From positions 496,001 to 560,000 of the forward strand of contig NZ_NTMH01000040.1 in NCBI RefSeq assembly GCF_002307475.1: a DNA stretch of 64,000 bases, read 5' to 3'. Made by a program: the position numbers and the translations under genes. This DNA is from Pantoea allii. GTDB lineage: Bacteria > Pseudomonadota > Gammaproteobacteria > Enterobacterales > Enterobacteriaceae. The notes under the pieces were generated by a model. The model was not told the DNA's origin, searched no databases, and saw only the letters and a program-made list of their open reading frames with translations. Position 1 is the stretch's first letter. Each line of letters begins with the position of its first letter. Positions 1-8,900 of the stretch are shown piece after piece.

Positions 1-396
1 GCGCTGGCGGCAGACTACGATGCCCTGTTTGTTGGCAGCGACTGCAAGGTGTCGCCGTTTGCGTCTGACTGGCCGGAAGGAAAGCCGGAGTCCGACATCC
101 GCGCGTTTTTGACCGCGCGCGGCATGCCGCTGGGTGATGCACCGGCCGACCACTTTGGTGGCCTGTTGCTGGCGGCGTCATGGCTGGAAGATCAGTCGGC
201 AGCGGATGAAAACGCGGCTCAGCTGGCGCTGTTTGACGAGTACCTGATGCCATGGTGCGGCGCGTTTCTCGGCAAAGTTGAAGCCCATGCCACCACGGCG
301 TTTTATCGTACCCTGGCGCTACTGAGCCGTGAGGCGATTCAGGCCATGTACGATGAGCTGGTGGAGAGCGCCAGCGAGCAGGGCGACGACGCCTGA
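1..396 (+). CDS. ycdY: YcdY, TorD-family molecular chaperone (5' end outside window)
   Basis: The frame is open from base 1, so the start lies upstream; 131 C-terminal residues are visible of a family that is usually about 184 residues. The visible part follows E. coli YcdY closely, including the segments RAFLTARGMPL, ADHFGGLLLAASWLEDQS and WCGAFLGKVEAHATT. TorD/DmsD-like proteins are all-helical cytoplasmic chaperones that bind Tat signal peptides or metalloenzyme precursors; in E. coli YcdY is linked to the neighbouring zinc phosphatase YcdX, which may lie upstream of this window. The gene ends 2 bp before the convergent CoA-transferase gene. Assignment to ycdY rather than dmsD/torD rests on remembered similarity and is fairly secure. 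Confidence 0.9.
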   Translation, partial: ALAADYDALFVGSDCKVSPFASDWPEGKPESDIRAFLTARGMPLGDAPADHFGGLLLAASWLEDQSAADENAAQLALFDEYLMPWCGAFLGKVEAHATTAFYRTLALLSREAIQAMYDELVESASEQGDDA

Positions 397-397
397 T

Positions 398-1759
398 TCA
401 CCATTGCGCCGGATGCGTACCCGGCGGGTTTCCTGGCGTGGCGCACTGTAATGTGGTGCCAGGCAGCCAGGCGGCGGATCGCAACCTGATACCAATGCCC
501 CACGGCGTCAGCTCTAAACAGGGCTGATTGTCCCTGCGCTGCGGCGTAATGCCGGTCTGCTGCGCGTTCGCGCCGTAGCGGTGCTGCTCAAGTAGCCAGG
601 CGGTGCGCGCCAGCGACAGGCGCATCTGACTGCCGTTGCCGTGCTGGCGTCGCTGACGCAGTCCCGCCAGCACTGCGGCGGCCATCAGGTAGCCGGTGGC
701 ATGATCCAGCGCCTGTACCGGAAGCGGTAGCGGCGCATCATGCTGTTTCCATCGCATTCCCTGTTCGGCAATGCCACAACCCATCTGCACCAGACTGTCG
801 AAACCGCGCCGGTTACGCCACGGTCCCTGCCAGCCCCAGGCGTTTAAACTGACGTCGACCAGGCCGGGGCAGAGCGCCTGTCGTGATGCCGCATCTAATC
901 CCAGCTTTTCCAGTGCGTCGGCGCGGTAGCCGTGAACAATCACATCCGCGTGTTTCAGCAACCAGACAAACTGCGCCCGGTCGGCAGGCTGTTTTAAATC
1001 CAGCACTGCCCGACGTTTGCCGCAGGCCAGCTCCTCGTCCACTCCGGGCTCTTGCCAGCCGGGCGGATCGATCCGTAAGACGTTGGCGCCCAGGCTGGCA
1101 AGAAACCGCGTCGCCACCGGACCGGCAATAATGCGCGTCAGATCCAGGACGTTAATGCCGAGTAACGGGCGCGCCTCGGGCAATGCCCACGCGACGGCGG
1201 GACCGTCGGCCAGGGTTTGTCGGGCGAACAGCGGTTCATGTATGACGGCCATCCCCTGGGGATGCTGCTGCCATGCGTCGGCGCTGCGCATTTCCGCCGC
1301 GCAGCCGTCGGCCTCAATCACCGCCTGTTCCAGTTCGGCGGCCTGCCAGTGAGCCACTTCACGCGCCAGCGCCGCCCGATCCGGGTGACGGCCAAGGACA
1401 CTTTCCATTGCCAGGCGATGATGGGGTGCATTGGTATGCAGGCGAATCCAGCCGTTTTGACAGGCATAATCCCCCGCAAAAGGGTCCCACAGTGCGGGCG
1501 CACTGCGATTAAGCGGCATAAAGCTGTGCTGAAACCAGCGCGATGCCAGCCGGACGTTAACCTGTGCGCGGGCAGGGCGGTTAAGCAGATCGGCCACGCC
1601 CTGCATGGCTAAGCCCAGGCTGGTCGCCGCCAGTTCACTGACGGCATAAGCGGAAGAAAAAGTGGCGGGATCGGTCAATAAGGGCAGCGGCTGCGGCGCA
1701 TGATTGCCATGCAATCCTTGCCACATCTGCTGCCACAGCGAGCTGGTCAACGTATTCAT
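398..1759 (-). CDS. Class III (CaiB/BaiF family) CoA-transferase
   Basis: 453 residues. The CoA-transferase III core starts around residue 200 (GINVLDLTRIIAGPVATRFL, then LGANVLRIDPP) and the catalytic Asp is probably D352 in the segment ALDHATGYLMAAAVLAGL, which aligns with the Asp of formyl-CoA transferase. About 200 residues precede the core, so this is a long variant with an extra N-terminal half rather than a plain Frc/CaiB protein. Such enzymes move CoA between carboxylic acids; the substrate cannot be read from sequence. The start ATG has a GGAG ribosome site 8-9 nt upstream. It is a single-gene unit between ycdY and the eamA-like gene. It could act on oxalate or formate given the oxalate decarboxylase 5 kb away, but that is speculation. 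Confidence 0.85.
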   Translation of the reverse strand: MNTLTSSLWQQMWQGLHGNHAPQPLPLLTDPATFSSAYAVSELAATSLGLAMQGVADLLNRPARAQVNVRLASRWFQHSFMPLNRSAPALWDPFAGDYACQNGWIRLHTNAPHHRLAMESVLGRHPDRAALAREVAHWQAAELEQAVIEADGCAAEMRSADAWQQHPQGMAVIHEPLFARQTLADGPAVAWALPEARPLLGINVLDLTRIIAGPVATRFLASLGANVLRIDPPGWQEPGVDEELACGKRRAVLDLKQPADRAQFVWLLKHADVIVHGYRADALEKLGLDAASRQALCPGLVDVSLNAWGWQGPWRNRRGFDSLVQMGCGIAEQGMRWKQHDAPLPLPVQALDHATGYLMAAAVLAGLRQRRQHGNGSQMRLSLARTAWLLEQHRYGANAQQTGITPQRRDNQPCLELTPWGIGIRLRSAAWLPGTTLQCATPGNPPGTHPAQW

Positions 1760-1807
1760 GCAACAGGCTCCAGAGTTAACACCTTCTCTGAAGCATAGCA
1801 GCCTGAA

Positions 1808-2692
1808 CTAACGGCGTCGCAGGCGCGGGAACCGGGCGTGCATTCGCAGATTGCGCAGGTTAATCACCGCAATGGTGGTTCCCAGGATGACCAGCGAGGC
1901 ACCAATGATTTTGAAGCTGTTCAGGCTGTCACCCAACACCACGATGCCCATTAATACCGCGAGAACCGGCGTTAGCAGCGAGTAGGGCATGATCAGGTTA
2001 ACGTTGTATTTCTTCAGCAACGCATACCACAAGGTGTACGCCACAACCGAGGAGGCGATAGCACTATAGAGAATGGCAAACCAGCCGCGCCAGCCCGCAT
2101 GCTGCAGCGCATAGAGCTGATTGGACTCCAGCATAAAGCTGGCGGCACCGACAATCGGCAGGGCAAGGAAAGCGATCCACCCTGTCAGCGTCAGAGGCTT
2201 AATCGGCGGCGATTTTTTCACAATCAGGTTGCTGATGGCCCAGCCGGTGGCGCTGCACAGCAGTATACACAGCACCCACCAGGCAGGAATGGTCGGGCTA
2301 CCGGACAGCACCACCACGCCACTGAGCGAGATCATAATGCCGAACAGCTGAATCAGCCGCAGCTTCTCTTTCAGCACCACCATCGCCAACAGCATGGCAA
2401 TCGGCGTACCCAACTGCACCACAATGGCACCCGTTCCGGCATCGGTATAACGCATGCCGACAAACAGCAGTGAGAAATGCATAAAACCAAACGTGAAGGC
2501 CAGCAGCACTAACCAGGGGAGCTGCTGACGGTTAATACGGCAAAACGGGACGAGCACAATCGCCACCACCGCAAAACGCATCCACGTGAGAAACAACGGC
2601 GGTAACTCAACTAATCCCCATTTTACTGCCACGTTATTAAAGGCCCAGATGCAAACCACCATCAGAACCATAAAGAAATGCCGCACTGCCAC
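1808..2692 (-). CDS. EamA-family (DMT superfamily) transporter
   Basis: 294 residues with about ten hydrophobic segments arranged as two EamA repeats (roughly residues 5-135 and 145-285). The opening segment, with VCIWAFNNVAVKWGL and PPLFLTWMRF, is typical of drug/metabolite exporters related to E. coli EamA, an O-acetylserine/cysteine exporter. It is an inner-membrane protein, probably effluxing amino acids or small metabolites; the substrate is unknown. The start is GTG, chosen because AAAGGA lies 7 nt upstream. The long AT-rich interval up to the divergent amidotransferase gene likely holds both promoters. Confidence 0.85.
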   Translation of the reverse strand: MAVRHFFMVLMVVCIWAFNNVAVKWGLVELPPLFLTWMRFAVVAIVLVPFCRINRQQLPWLVLLAFTFGFMHFSLLFVGMRYTDAGTGAIVVQLGTPIAMLLAMVVLKEKLRLIQLFGIMISLSGVVVLSGSPTIPAWWVLCILLCSATGWAISNLIVKKSPPIKPLTLTGWIAFLALPIVGAASFMLESNQLYALQHAGWRGWFAILYSAIASSVVAYTLWYALLKKYNVNLIMPYSLLTPVLAVLMGIVVLGDSLNSFKIIGASLVILGTTIAVINLRNLRMHARFPRLRRR

Positions 2693-2881
2693 AATGTCAT
2701 CCTTTAAAAATAAACCCGATACCTGCTAATCATGGCACGAACCTGCGCCGTTCTGGCAATGATTAACATTTTTTATTTAGTTAAGCAGAAAATAACGCCA
2801 AAAAAATTCATAAGACTTTTACAATCGTTACTGTCAGACTGATCTTCCGAAACGCCAACCCTTTTGAGGATTCGATTCGGT

Positions 2882-3604
2882 ATGATTTCCACGCCTGTAT
2901 TGCCCCTTGCCCTTATCCAGTTAGATGTTCCTCCCGCCAACGTGGTCGAGAAAATCGGTGAACAACCGGTATGGTTTATCGAGGCCCTGAATTTACAACC
3001 CGACGATTACCTTATTGTCCGTCCCCATCTGGGCGAAACGCTGCCGCAGTTTACTGAAATCTCGGGTGCGGTGTTGAGCGGTTCGTGGGCGATGGTGACC
3101 GATCATGCGGACTGGAGTGAACGCACGGCGGCCTGGATTCGGGCAGCAATGGAGGCGCGTTTACCGCTGCTTGGCGTCTGCTACGGACACCAGCTTATGG
3201 CTTATGCATTAGGGGGGAAGGTGGACGATAACCCCAATGACTGGGAGCGCGGGCTGATTAGGTTAACCACGACGCCGCAGGCCCGCCACGATCCCCTGCT
3301 GGCCACCTTGCCAGATACCTTTGAGGCCTGGCTTTCACATCGTCAGTCGGTGATTACGCCGCCAGCTCACGCGAAGGTGCTGGCCGTATCGGAAAAGGAT
3401 GGCTGCCAGATATTGCGCTATTCATCCTGTGCGCTGTCGGTGCAGTTTCATCCGGAGTTTGACCGCCGCATTATGGACGCGTGCCTGCCGGAAGCCTGTG
3501 AGCGCGACGGGGAAGAACTGCAGGGCGCGGACTGGGCGCGCAGCGTCTTATACCATTTCTGGTTACAAACGCGCCCGGCGGTTAACAGCGCTCAGGGCGC
3601 ATAG
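2882..3604 (+). CDS. Class I glutamine amidotransferase domain protein
   Basis: 240 residues from the ATG at 2882. An in-frame TTG at 2864 would add six residues, but the sequence TTGAGGA overlapping it is better read as the ribosome site of the ATG. The GATase triad is visible: nucleophile Cys100 in LLGVCYGHQL, and His190 with Glu192 in SVQFHPEFD. The protein is a stand-alone GATase like the GuaA-type amidotransferases often misnamed GMP synthase; such proteins may hydrolyse glutamine or gamma-glutamyl compounds. The real substrate is not known. The 3' end overlaps the convergent methyltransferase gene by 13 bp. Confidence 0.85.
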   Translation: MISTPVLPLALIQLDVPPANVVEKIGEQPVWFIEALNLQPDDYLIVRPHLGETLPQFTEISGAVLSGSWAMVTDHADWSERTAAWIRAAMEARLPLLGVCYGHQLMAYALGGKVDDNPNDWERGLIRLTTTPQARHDPLLATLPDTFEAWLSHRQSVITPPAHAKVLAVSEKDGCQILRYSSCALSVQFHPEFDRRIMDACLPEACERDGEELQGADWARSVLYHFWLQTRPAVNSAQGA

Positions 3605-4155
3605 TGGCGGGTACAGCGATAAACCCAGGCTGGCGGGACGTTTTTTAATACCCGTCGGCGTTCCCAGGTAAAGTAACGTGACAGATCGGGCTGGGTCAGT
3701 GAGGTGTACTGGAACTGCACAAAGACGCCGTTGGGTCCCAGGGCGTGATAAACCGCCTGCAGAATGGCATCGCGCAGTTCCGGCGACAACGACAACAGCG
3801 GCAGGCCAGAAAAGATGGCGTCATAGCTGCCGTTAAGGTACTCCGCTGAACAGGTGCGCACCGTCATTCGCGCGTCATCCAGCGCGCTCAGCTTTTGCGC
3901 CAGGGTGCTGCTGATTTCAAACACATCCAGCGTCGCGTTCGGGGCCATCTGAGCCAGCAGGCGACGCGTTAACACACCGTCTCCCGCACCCAGCTCGGCA
4001 ATCCGCAACTGACTGTTCCATTCCACCGATTCAACCATGGTGCGGCACAGCGCATCAGAGGAAGGAGTAATGCTGCCCATTTTGCGCGGATTACGGATGA
4101 ACTGGTGGACGAAATCTGCTTTAGCGCGCATTAAGGTGAAAGCCGAAGCTAACAT
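3592..4155 (-). CDS. SAM-dependent methyltransferase, phospholipid N-methyltransferase-like
   Basis: 187 residues. Motif I of class I methyltransferases is clear (LRIAELGAGDGVLTRRLL), followed by DVFEIS, which positions the acidic residue for SAM ribose, and YDAIFSGLPLLSL. The N-terminal part with FIRNPRKMGSITPSS is typical of PmtA-like phospholipid N-methyltransferases and of related rRNA-adenine-methylase-fold proteins. It would act on phosphatidylethanolamine in the inner membrane if it is a true PmtA; this is uncertain because most enterobacteria make no phosphatidylcholine. The ATG has GGAGGT upstream. Single gene, convergent with the amidotransferase gene. Confidence 0.75.
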   Translation of the reverse strand: MLASAFTLMRAKADFVHQFIRNPRKMGSITPSSDALCRTMVESVEWNSQLRIAELGAGDGVLTRRLLAQMAPNATLDVFEISSTLAQKLSALDDARMTVRTCSAEYLNGSYDAIFSGLPLLSLSPELRDAILQAVYHALGPNGVFVQFQYTSLTQPDLSRYFTWERRRVLKNVPPAWVYRCTRHYAP

Positions 4156-4390
4156 GCTTACTTACCTCCAGAGTGAACATATCCCCATATTGACCCCATC
4201 GTGCTCAAAAGTTTCCAGTTAACTGGCGAAGCGGCAAAAAGTCGGAATTATCTGTAGTGCACCCATCGCGGATTTTCCTTCGTCGCGGTCACAGTTTAGG
4301 GATAACAAACCTGTCAGGCTGACGCTGATCTAATATGTTAACAATAGGTTTCAAAGTTGTTTCACATCCTACTGCGTAAGGAGATTCAAC

Positions 4391-5911
4391 ATGCGTTATG
4401 CCGCGCCAGGAGAACCCGGTTCTCTCATCACGTTGCAAAAGCACTATGGCAATTTCATCAACGGTGAGTTCGTTGCGCCGGTCAATGGCAACTACTTCAG
4501 CAATACCTCGCCGGTAAATGGCTCTGACGCCGGCGCCTTTCCCCGCTCAGACAAGGCCGATGTCGATAACGCGGTCGCCGCCGCGGCGGCTGCGGCGGAC
4601 GCATGGGGGAAAACCTCGCCTCAACAGCGCGCGCTGGTGCTGCTCAGGATTGCCGACCGGCTGGAAGAGAAGCTGGAATATATGGCGGTGAATGAAACCT
4701 GGGACAACGGCAAACCGGTGCGGGAAACCCTGGCCGCTGATATGCCGCTGGCGGTGGATCACTTCCGCTATTTTGCCGGTTGCGTCAGAGCGCAGGAGGG
4801 CAGCGCTGCAGAGATCGACGAATTTACCGCCGCCTATCACTTCCATGAGCCACTGGGCGTGGTAGCGCAAATCATCCCGTGGAACTTTCCGCTGCTGATG
4901 GCGGCGTGGAAGCTGGCACCGGCACTGGGGGCAGGTAACTGCGTAGTGCTTAAGCCCGCAGAGCAGACGCCGCTGTCGATCACCCTGTTTGTTGACCTGA
5001 TCAAAGATCTGCTTCCTCCGGGCGTGCTTAACGTGGTTCACGGTTATGGTAAAGAAGCCGGTGAGGCGCTGGCCTCACATCCGGGCATTGCCAAAGTGGC
5101 CTTTACCGGATCGACGGCCACGGGCGGCCATATCCTGGAACTGGCCGCGAAAAGCTTGATTCCGTCTACCGTTGAGCTGGGCGGTAAATCGCCAAACATC
5201 TTCTTCGAAGACATTATGCAGGCCGAAGAGAGCTTTATTGAGAAAGCGGCGGAAGGCGTTGTGCTCGGCTTCCTCAATCAGGGCGAAGTCTGTACCTGTC
5301 CATCACGGGCGCTGGTGCAGGAGTCGATTTACGAACCCTTTATGGCGGCGGTGCTCAAACGTATCAAAACCATCAAGCGCGGCGATCCCATGGATACGGA
5401 GACGATGGTGGGCGCGCAGGCCTCTCAGCAGCAGTTCGATAAAATCCTCTCTTATCTGGAAATCGCCCGTCAGGAAGGTGCCGAGGTGCTGATCGGCGGG
5501 GGCGTTGAGAAGCTCGATGACTCGCTTGCCAGCGGTTACTACATCCAGCCCACGTTGCTGAAAGGCAACAACAGCATGCGAGTGTTCCAGGAAGAGATCT
5601 TTGGTCCGGTGGTAGGCATTACCACCTTTAAGGACGAAGCAGAGGCCATCGCCATTGCTAACGACTCCATCTATGGCCTGGGCGCGGGTGTCTGGACACG
5701 TGATATCAACCGGGCCTATCGCGTCGGACGGGCGATTAAAGCCGGTCGCGTCTGGACCAACTGCTATCACCTTTATCCCGCTCATGCCGCCTTTGGAGGC
5801 TATAAAAAATCAGGCATTGGGCGCGAGACACATAAGATGATGCTCGATCACTATCAGCAGACCAAAAACCTGTTGGTGAGCTACAGCATTCAGCCGCTGG
5901 GCTTCTTCTAA
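4391..5911 (+). CDS. NAD(P)-dependent aldehyde dehydrogenase (AldB/ExaC type)
   Basis: 506 residues, the usual ALDH length. It tracks E. coli AldB along its length: [19 protein letters not shown], the cofactor-binding [10 protein letters not shown], general-base Glu262 in [12 protein letters not shown] and nucleophile Cys301 in [17 protein letters not shown]. The C-terminus [18 protein letters not shown] is also AldB-like. It oxidises small aldehydes such as acetaldehyde to acids in the cytoplasm. The gene stands alone: a start with upstream AAGGAG and a strong hairpin terminator directly after the stop. AldB in E. coli is growth-phase controlled; no regulatory site was identified here. Confidence 0.9.
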   Translation: MRYAAPGEPGSLITLQKHYGNFINGEFVAPVNGNYFSNTSPVNGSDAGAFPRSDKADVDNAVAAAAAAADAWGKTSPQQRALVLLRIADRLEEKLEYMAVNETWDNGKPVRETLAADMPLAVDHFRYFAGCVRAQEGSAAEIDEFTAAYHFHEPLGVVAQIIPWNFPLLMAAWKLAPALGAGNCVVLKPAEQTPLSITLFVDLIKDLLPPGVLNVVHGYGKEAGEALASHPGIAKVAFTGSTATGGHILELAAKSLIPSTVELGGKSPNIFFEDIMQAEESFIEKAAEGVVLGFLNQGEVCTCPSRALVQESIYEPFMAAVLKRIKTIKRGDPMDTETMVGAQASQQQFDKILSYLEIARQEGAEVLIGGGVEKLDDSLASGYYIQPTLLKGNNSMRVFQEEIFGPVVGITTFKDEAEAIAIANDSIYGLGAGVWTRDINRAYRVGRAIKAGRVWTNCYHLYPAHAAFGGYKKSGIGRETHKMMLDHYQQTKNLLVSYSIQPLGFF

Positions 5912-5917
5912 CCGGGT

Positions 5918-5946
5918 GCGGCGTGCCTGGCGCACGCCGCTGTTTT
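5918..5946 (+). terminator. Rho-independent terminator of the aldehyde dehydrogenase gene
   Basis: A perfect 9-bp GC-rich stem, GCGGCGTGC (5918-5926) with GCACGCCGC (5932-5940), is followed by TGTTTT, starting 7 nt after the stop codon. Confidence 0.8.
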
Positions 5947-6821
5947 CGCCTGTTGGCTGTCATATAAGCGTAATCTGCTTGTGACATGGTGCTCAGCAGC
6001 TATTATCGATCCCTGGCAATGATCATATCGTGCCTGTGTTTGCTGTATGACCTGCTTCACTATGGATAACGGAACAGAGACGATTTATGCAAAATCCTTA
6101 TGAATATTTGAGCCTGATGGATGATGTGCTTGATGGACCTGAAGACAGCATCATTATTGTGAATTTGCCAGAGCGCCACCGCGCTTACCCGATTTGTCCG
6201 CAGCAGGCTGAAGGTGCAGCATTCTCAGCCCGCGCGCCGCAGTCCGCAGCCTCATCGCCGCGTCAGGATGTCCTGTTCTGACAGCCTGTCCCTGTCGTCT
6301 GGCTGGCGCAGATGCGGCCTGGCCGGACGCACAGCGCCCCTGCGTAGCCCAGCAATCCCGCCGTATGATTCCCGGCTTTTACCTCTTCCCGGTCATGCAT
6401 TAGCCCGCACCCCGGCGATGTTGACGCCTGCCTGAATATCCCCCAATCATTCCCGTGCGCGGTTGTCAGCCTGACCGGGTTAATACTTTCCTGCGGCACT
6501 GCGCCATGCCAGCAATCAACCCGCAAGCGTGGCTGAAACGGAGCGGGCCTGTAACGAAGTATGATCGGCGTCGATATTGACATTACGCGCGAAAATTACC
6601 CTTTTGTGCCAGTTGCGGGCTGATATCGATAAGAAAAGTTAACCTTTCATCAACCAGCTGAAAAGAGTTAGCACCGGTTGATAATTTCTGCGCCAGATCG
6701 GGCGTGCGGATGTTATCAAAATTTACATATACCATTAAAAAAATTTAACTTAGCCCGCTATACATTCCTTATGACAGCGCATGTCGGCGATTTTATCAGC
6801 AAGGAATGAGGTATTTTATTA
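5947..6821. other. 875-bp interval without a convincing gene
   Basis: Between the aldehyde dehydrogenase terminator and the oxalate decarboxylase. One short frame at 6087-6281 is listed separately. The remaining frames on both strands are Arg/Pro/Cys-rich and lack ribosome sites, which is typical of non-coding GC-rich sequence. The last 200 bases become AT-rich and must hold the promoter of the oxalate decarboxylase gene, but no clear -35/-10 pair was identified. Confidence 0.5.
6087..6281 (+). CDS. Possible small protein of unknown function
   Basis: 64 codons starting ATG at 6087. The first 35 residues (MQNPYEYLSLMDDV, then acidic EDSIIIVNLPE) have a protein-like composition, but the second half becomes Ala/Ser/Pro-rich as if the frame had run into non-coding DNA. 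The ribosome site (CAGAGA) is weak. It may be a short real gene, the start of a decayed gene, or chance. Confidence 0.25.
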   Translation: MQNPYEYLSLMDDVLDGPEDSIIIVNLPERHRAYPICPQQAEGAAFSARAPQSAASSPRQDVLF

Positions 6822-8030
6822 ATGAGTAAATTAACCCGAAGAAGTTTTATGGCGTTTGCCGCAGGCGGGACGGTGGCGCTGGCGGCTGGACAGGTTCATG
6901 CGCATGACAGCATTCAGTCCTTTCCGACCGGTGGTCGCGATCCCGGGCCGCACGATCCCATCCGCGAAGCAGAAAATCCGGACATTGTTAATCCACCTTC
7001 GACCGACAGCGGGACGTTACCGAACCTGCGTTTTTCATTCAGTGATGCGCACGTGCGCAAAAGCAGCGGCGGATGGACGCGCCAGGTCACCAAGCGTGAA
7101 TTAGCCATTTCGACCACCATTGCCGGTGTGGACATGCGCCTGAATGCCGGCGGCATCCGCGAATTACACTGGCATAAAGAGGGCGAATGGGCCTACATGA
7201 CCTATGGCAACGCCCGCGTCACCGCGTTTGATACCGATGGCAGTTGGTTTATCGATGATATTGGCCCGGGAGACTTATGGTATTTCCCGCCGGGCATCCC
7301 GCACTCAATTCAGGGCATCGGGCCTGATGGATGCGAATTTCTGCTGGCCTTCGACGATGGCGGATTTGATGAGGACAGCACGTTTCTGTTATCCGACTGG
7401 TTCAAACATATCCCGCCGGACATTCTGGCGAAAAACTTCAACGTCCCGGTATCCACCTTCGACCACCTGCCTTCGCCAGCGGATGAATATATTTTTGCCG
7501 CGAAGGTGCCCGGCAGCCTGGAGTCAGTGGCGGTGAAAGGCGCAACCAAAGCCAAACGCACCTTTACCCACCACATGCTGGCACAGGAACCCATAAAGGC
7601 ACCGGGCGGCACGGTCAGAATCACCGACTCCTCAACCTTTAAGGTGTCCAAAACTATCGCGGCAGCCCTGGTTGAAATCGCCCCCGGCGGATTACGCGAG
7701 TTGCACTGGCACCCGAATAACGATGAATGGCAATACTACCTGGAAGGGGAAGGACGCATGGGCGTTTTTGCCTCATCGGGTCAGGCAAGAACATTTGATT
7801 ATCGGGCAGGGGATGTCGGCTATGTGCCCTTCGCCATGGGCCACTATGTTGAAAACACCGGCAAGGGGCCGCTGCGTTTCCTGGAGTTATTCAAAAGTGA
7901 CTATTACGCCGATATCTCACTCAATCAGTGGCTGGCCGGTACGCCGCGTGAGCTGGTAAAAGCGCATCTCCAGTTAGATGACGCATTTATGGATGCGCTG
8001 TCGCTGCAGAAAAATCCTGTGGTGAAATAA
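6822..8030 (+). CDS. oxdC: Bicupin oxalate decarboxylase with Tat signal peptide
   Basis: 402 residues. The N-terminus carries a twin-arginine signal (TRRSFMAF, then a hydrophobic Ala/Gly stretch and VHA cleavage site near residue 27), so the enzyme should be exported folded to the periplasm. Both cupin domains keep complete manganese sites: His116, His118, Glu122, His161 in the first ([12 protein letters not shown]), His295, His297, Glu302, His341 in the second ([13 protein letters not shown]). The mobile lid reads DEDSTF at 183-188; Glu184 corresponds to the Bacillus OxdC lid Glu that favours decarboxylase over oxidase chemistry. Predicted reaction: oxalate to formate plus carbon dioxide, consuming protons. 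Start has GGAATGAGG upstream. A terminator follows. Bacillus OxdC has no Tat signal, so the location differs. Confidence 0.9.
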   Translation: MSKLTRRSFMAFAAGGTVALAAGQVHAHDSIQSFPTGGRDPGPHDPIREAENPDIVNPPSTDSGTLPNLRFSFSDAHVRKSSGGWTRQVTKRELAISTTIAGVDMRLNAGGIRELHWHKEGEWAYMTYGNARVTAFDTDGSWFIDDIGPGDLWYFPPGIPHSIQGIGPDGCEFLLAFDDGGFDEDSTFLLSDWFKHIPPDILAKNFNVPVSTFDHLPSPADEYIFAAKVPGSLESVAVKGATKAKRTFTHHMLAQEPIKAPGGTVRITDSSTFKVSKTIAAALVEIAPGGLRELHWHPNNDEWQYYLEGEGRMGVFASSGQARTFDYRAGDVGYVPFAMGHYVENTGKGPLRFLELFKSDYYADISLNQWLAGTPRELVKAHLQLDDAFMDALSLQKNPVVK

Positions 8031-8068
8031 CGCGCTTGGCCGCCTGTCGGCCATGATTGCCACAGGTT

Positions 8069-8110
8069 GTGGGTCTGTTTTACGGCTGTGTGGACAGCCC
8101 ACGCTTTTTT
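8069..8110 (+). terminator. Probable Rho-independent terminator after oxdC
   Basis: Arms GTGGGTCTG (8069-8077) and CAGCCCAC (8095-8102) form a stem with one bulge, followed by GCTTTTTT. It lies just before the 3' end of the convergent DUF4440 gene and could serve oxdC. Confidence 0.55.
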
Positions 8111-8123
8111 CCCAAACCCCAAA

Positions 8124-8477
8124 CTATGACCCGACGGCTGCCGTGCTGCCCTGATGAAAAATCATCTGCCAGCCATGCGCTGCGGATAACACCCAGTGGG
8201 ACGAACGTAATGCGGCACGGCTGCCGTCCGGCTGTGAGGTGCGGTAAAGCAAAATGGCATGCTGGGTTCCGACCTCCATCAGTTGAAAGTCGCTGCTGAT
8301 AATGGCCTGTGCGTTCTCTTCATTCATGAGCGCCGCGATGATTTGCTCACGGTTCAGCAGCGTGCCTGAAAGGGTGATCTCTTTAAATTCGGGATGCAGT
8401 CTCTGTTCAAGCCACGCTAAATCGTGGCGCTTTTCATGATGCAGGCTGCATTCCAGCTGTTTAAGCACATCTAGCAT
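8124..8477 (-). CDS. DUF4440 / NTF2-like small protein
   Basis: 117 residues with the NTF2-like cone-fold pattern of DUF4440 proteins: an N-terminal helix pair with LHPEFKEITLSGTLLNREQI, then SDFQLMEVGTQHAILLYRTS and SSHWVLSAAHGWQMIFHQG at the end. Members are small cytoplasmic proteins, some isomerase- or hydrolase-like, most without known function. It lies 26 bp downstream of the ASCH-domain gene on the same strand and may be co-transcribed with it and the esterase. Confidence 0.75.
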   Translation of the reverse strand: MLDVLKQLECSLHHEKRHDLAWLEQRLHPEFKEITLSGTLLNREQIIAALMNEENAQAIISSDFQLMEVGTQHAILLYRTSQPDGSRAALRSSHWVLSAAHGWQMIFHQGSTAAVGS

Positions 8478-8503
8478 GACGTTCTCCGGTGAAAACAGCG
8501 TCG

Positions 8504-8827
8504 TCAGGTTTCATCCTCAAGCGGCGCTGAGTGATGGATAACCTCAACCTCTGACCCGAGCTGAATCGCCGGATAATGCGCCTGCATTCCTGCTAACAGC
8601 ACCGCATCGGGCCACTCATCGTCTTTACCCAGATACTGCGCCACGGAGGACAGCGGCAGAGTGACCACGCGTTCAACGTTAACGATGACGACGGATTCCG
8701 GGTCTTCGCTGCTGATATAGCGCAGCGGTCCTGGGGTGATTTTGGCTTCCTGCCAGCGTATCGTATGGCGTTTTTTCCCCGCCCGCAGTGCTTTCATCAG
8801 GCGGGGCACGATGTGCAGCGTTTGCAT
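8504..8827 (-). CDS. ASCH-domain protein
   Basis: 107 residues. The frame stays open another 210 bases upstream, but that part is antisense to the esterase gene end and has a random composition; the ATG at 8827 has CCGGAG a few bases upstream and opens directly into the domain (TLHIVPRLMKALRAGKKRHTIRW). The KxxT/R pattern and the small beta-barrel length fit ASCH domains, a PUA-like fold that binds or acts on modified nucleosides or RNA; E. coli YqfB (N4-acetylcytidine amidohydrolase) is a distant example. Exact function is unknown. Confidence 0.65.
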   Translation of the reverse strand: MQTLHIVPRLMKALRAGKKRHTIRWQEAKITPGPLRYISSEDPESVVIVNVERVVTLPLSSVAQYLGKDDEWPDAVLLAGMQAHYPAIQLGSEVEVIHHSAPLEDET

Positions 8828-8900
8828 TGATGACTCCGGGTAAGTTAACGGCTGTCGTAAATCCGGGCAGGCCAATTGCCAGACCGGGCTGATCCTGGCG

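Noticed and set aside
1217..1612. Open frames antisense to the CoA-transferase gene
   Set aside because: They lack ribosome sites and domains; the minus-strand frame has clear family motifs, so these are shadows.
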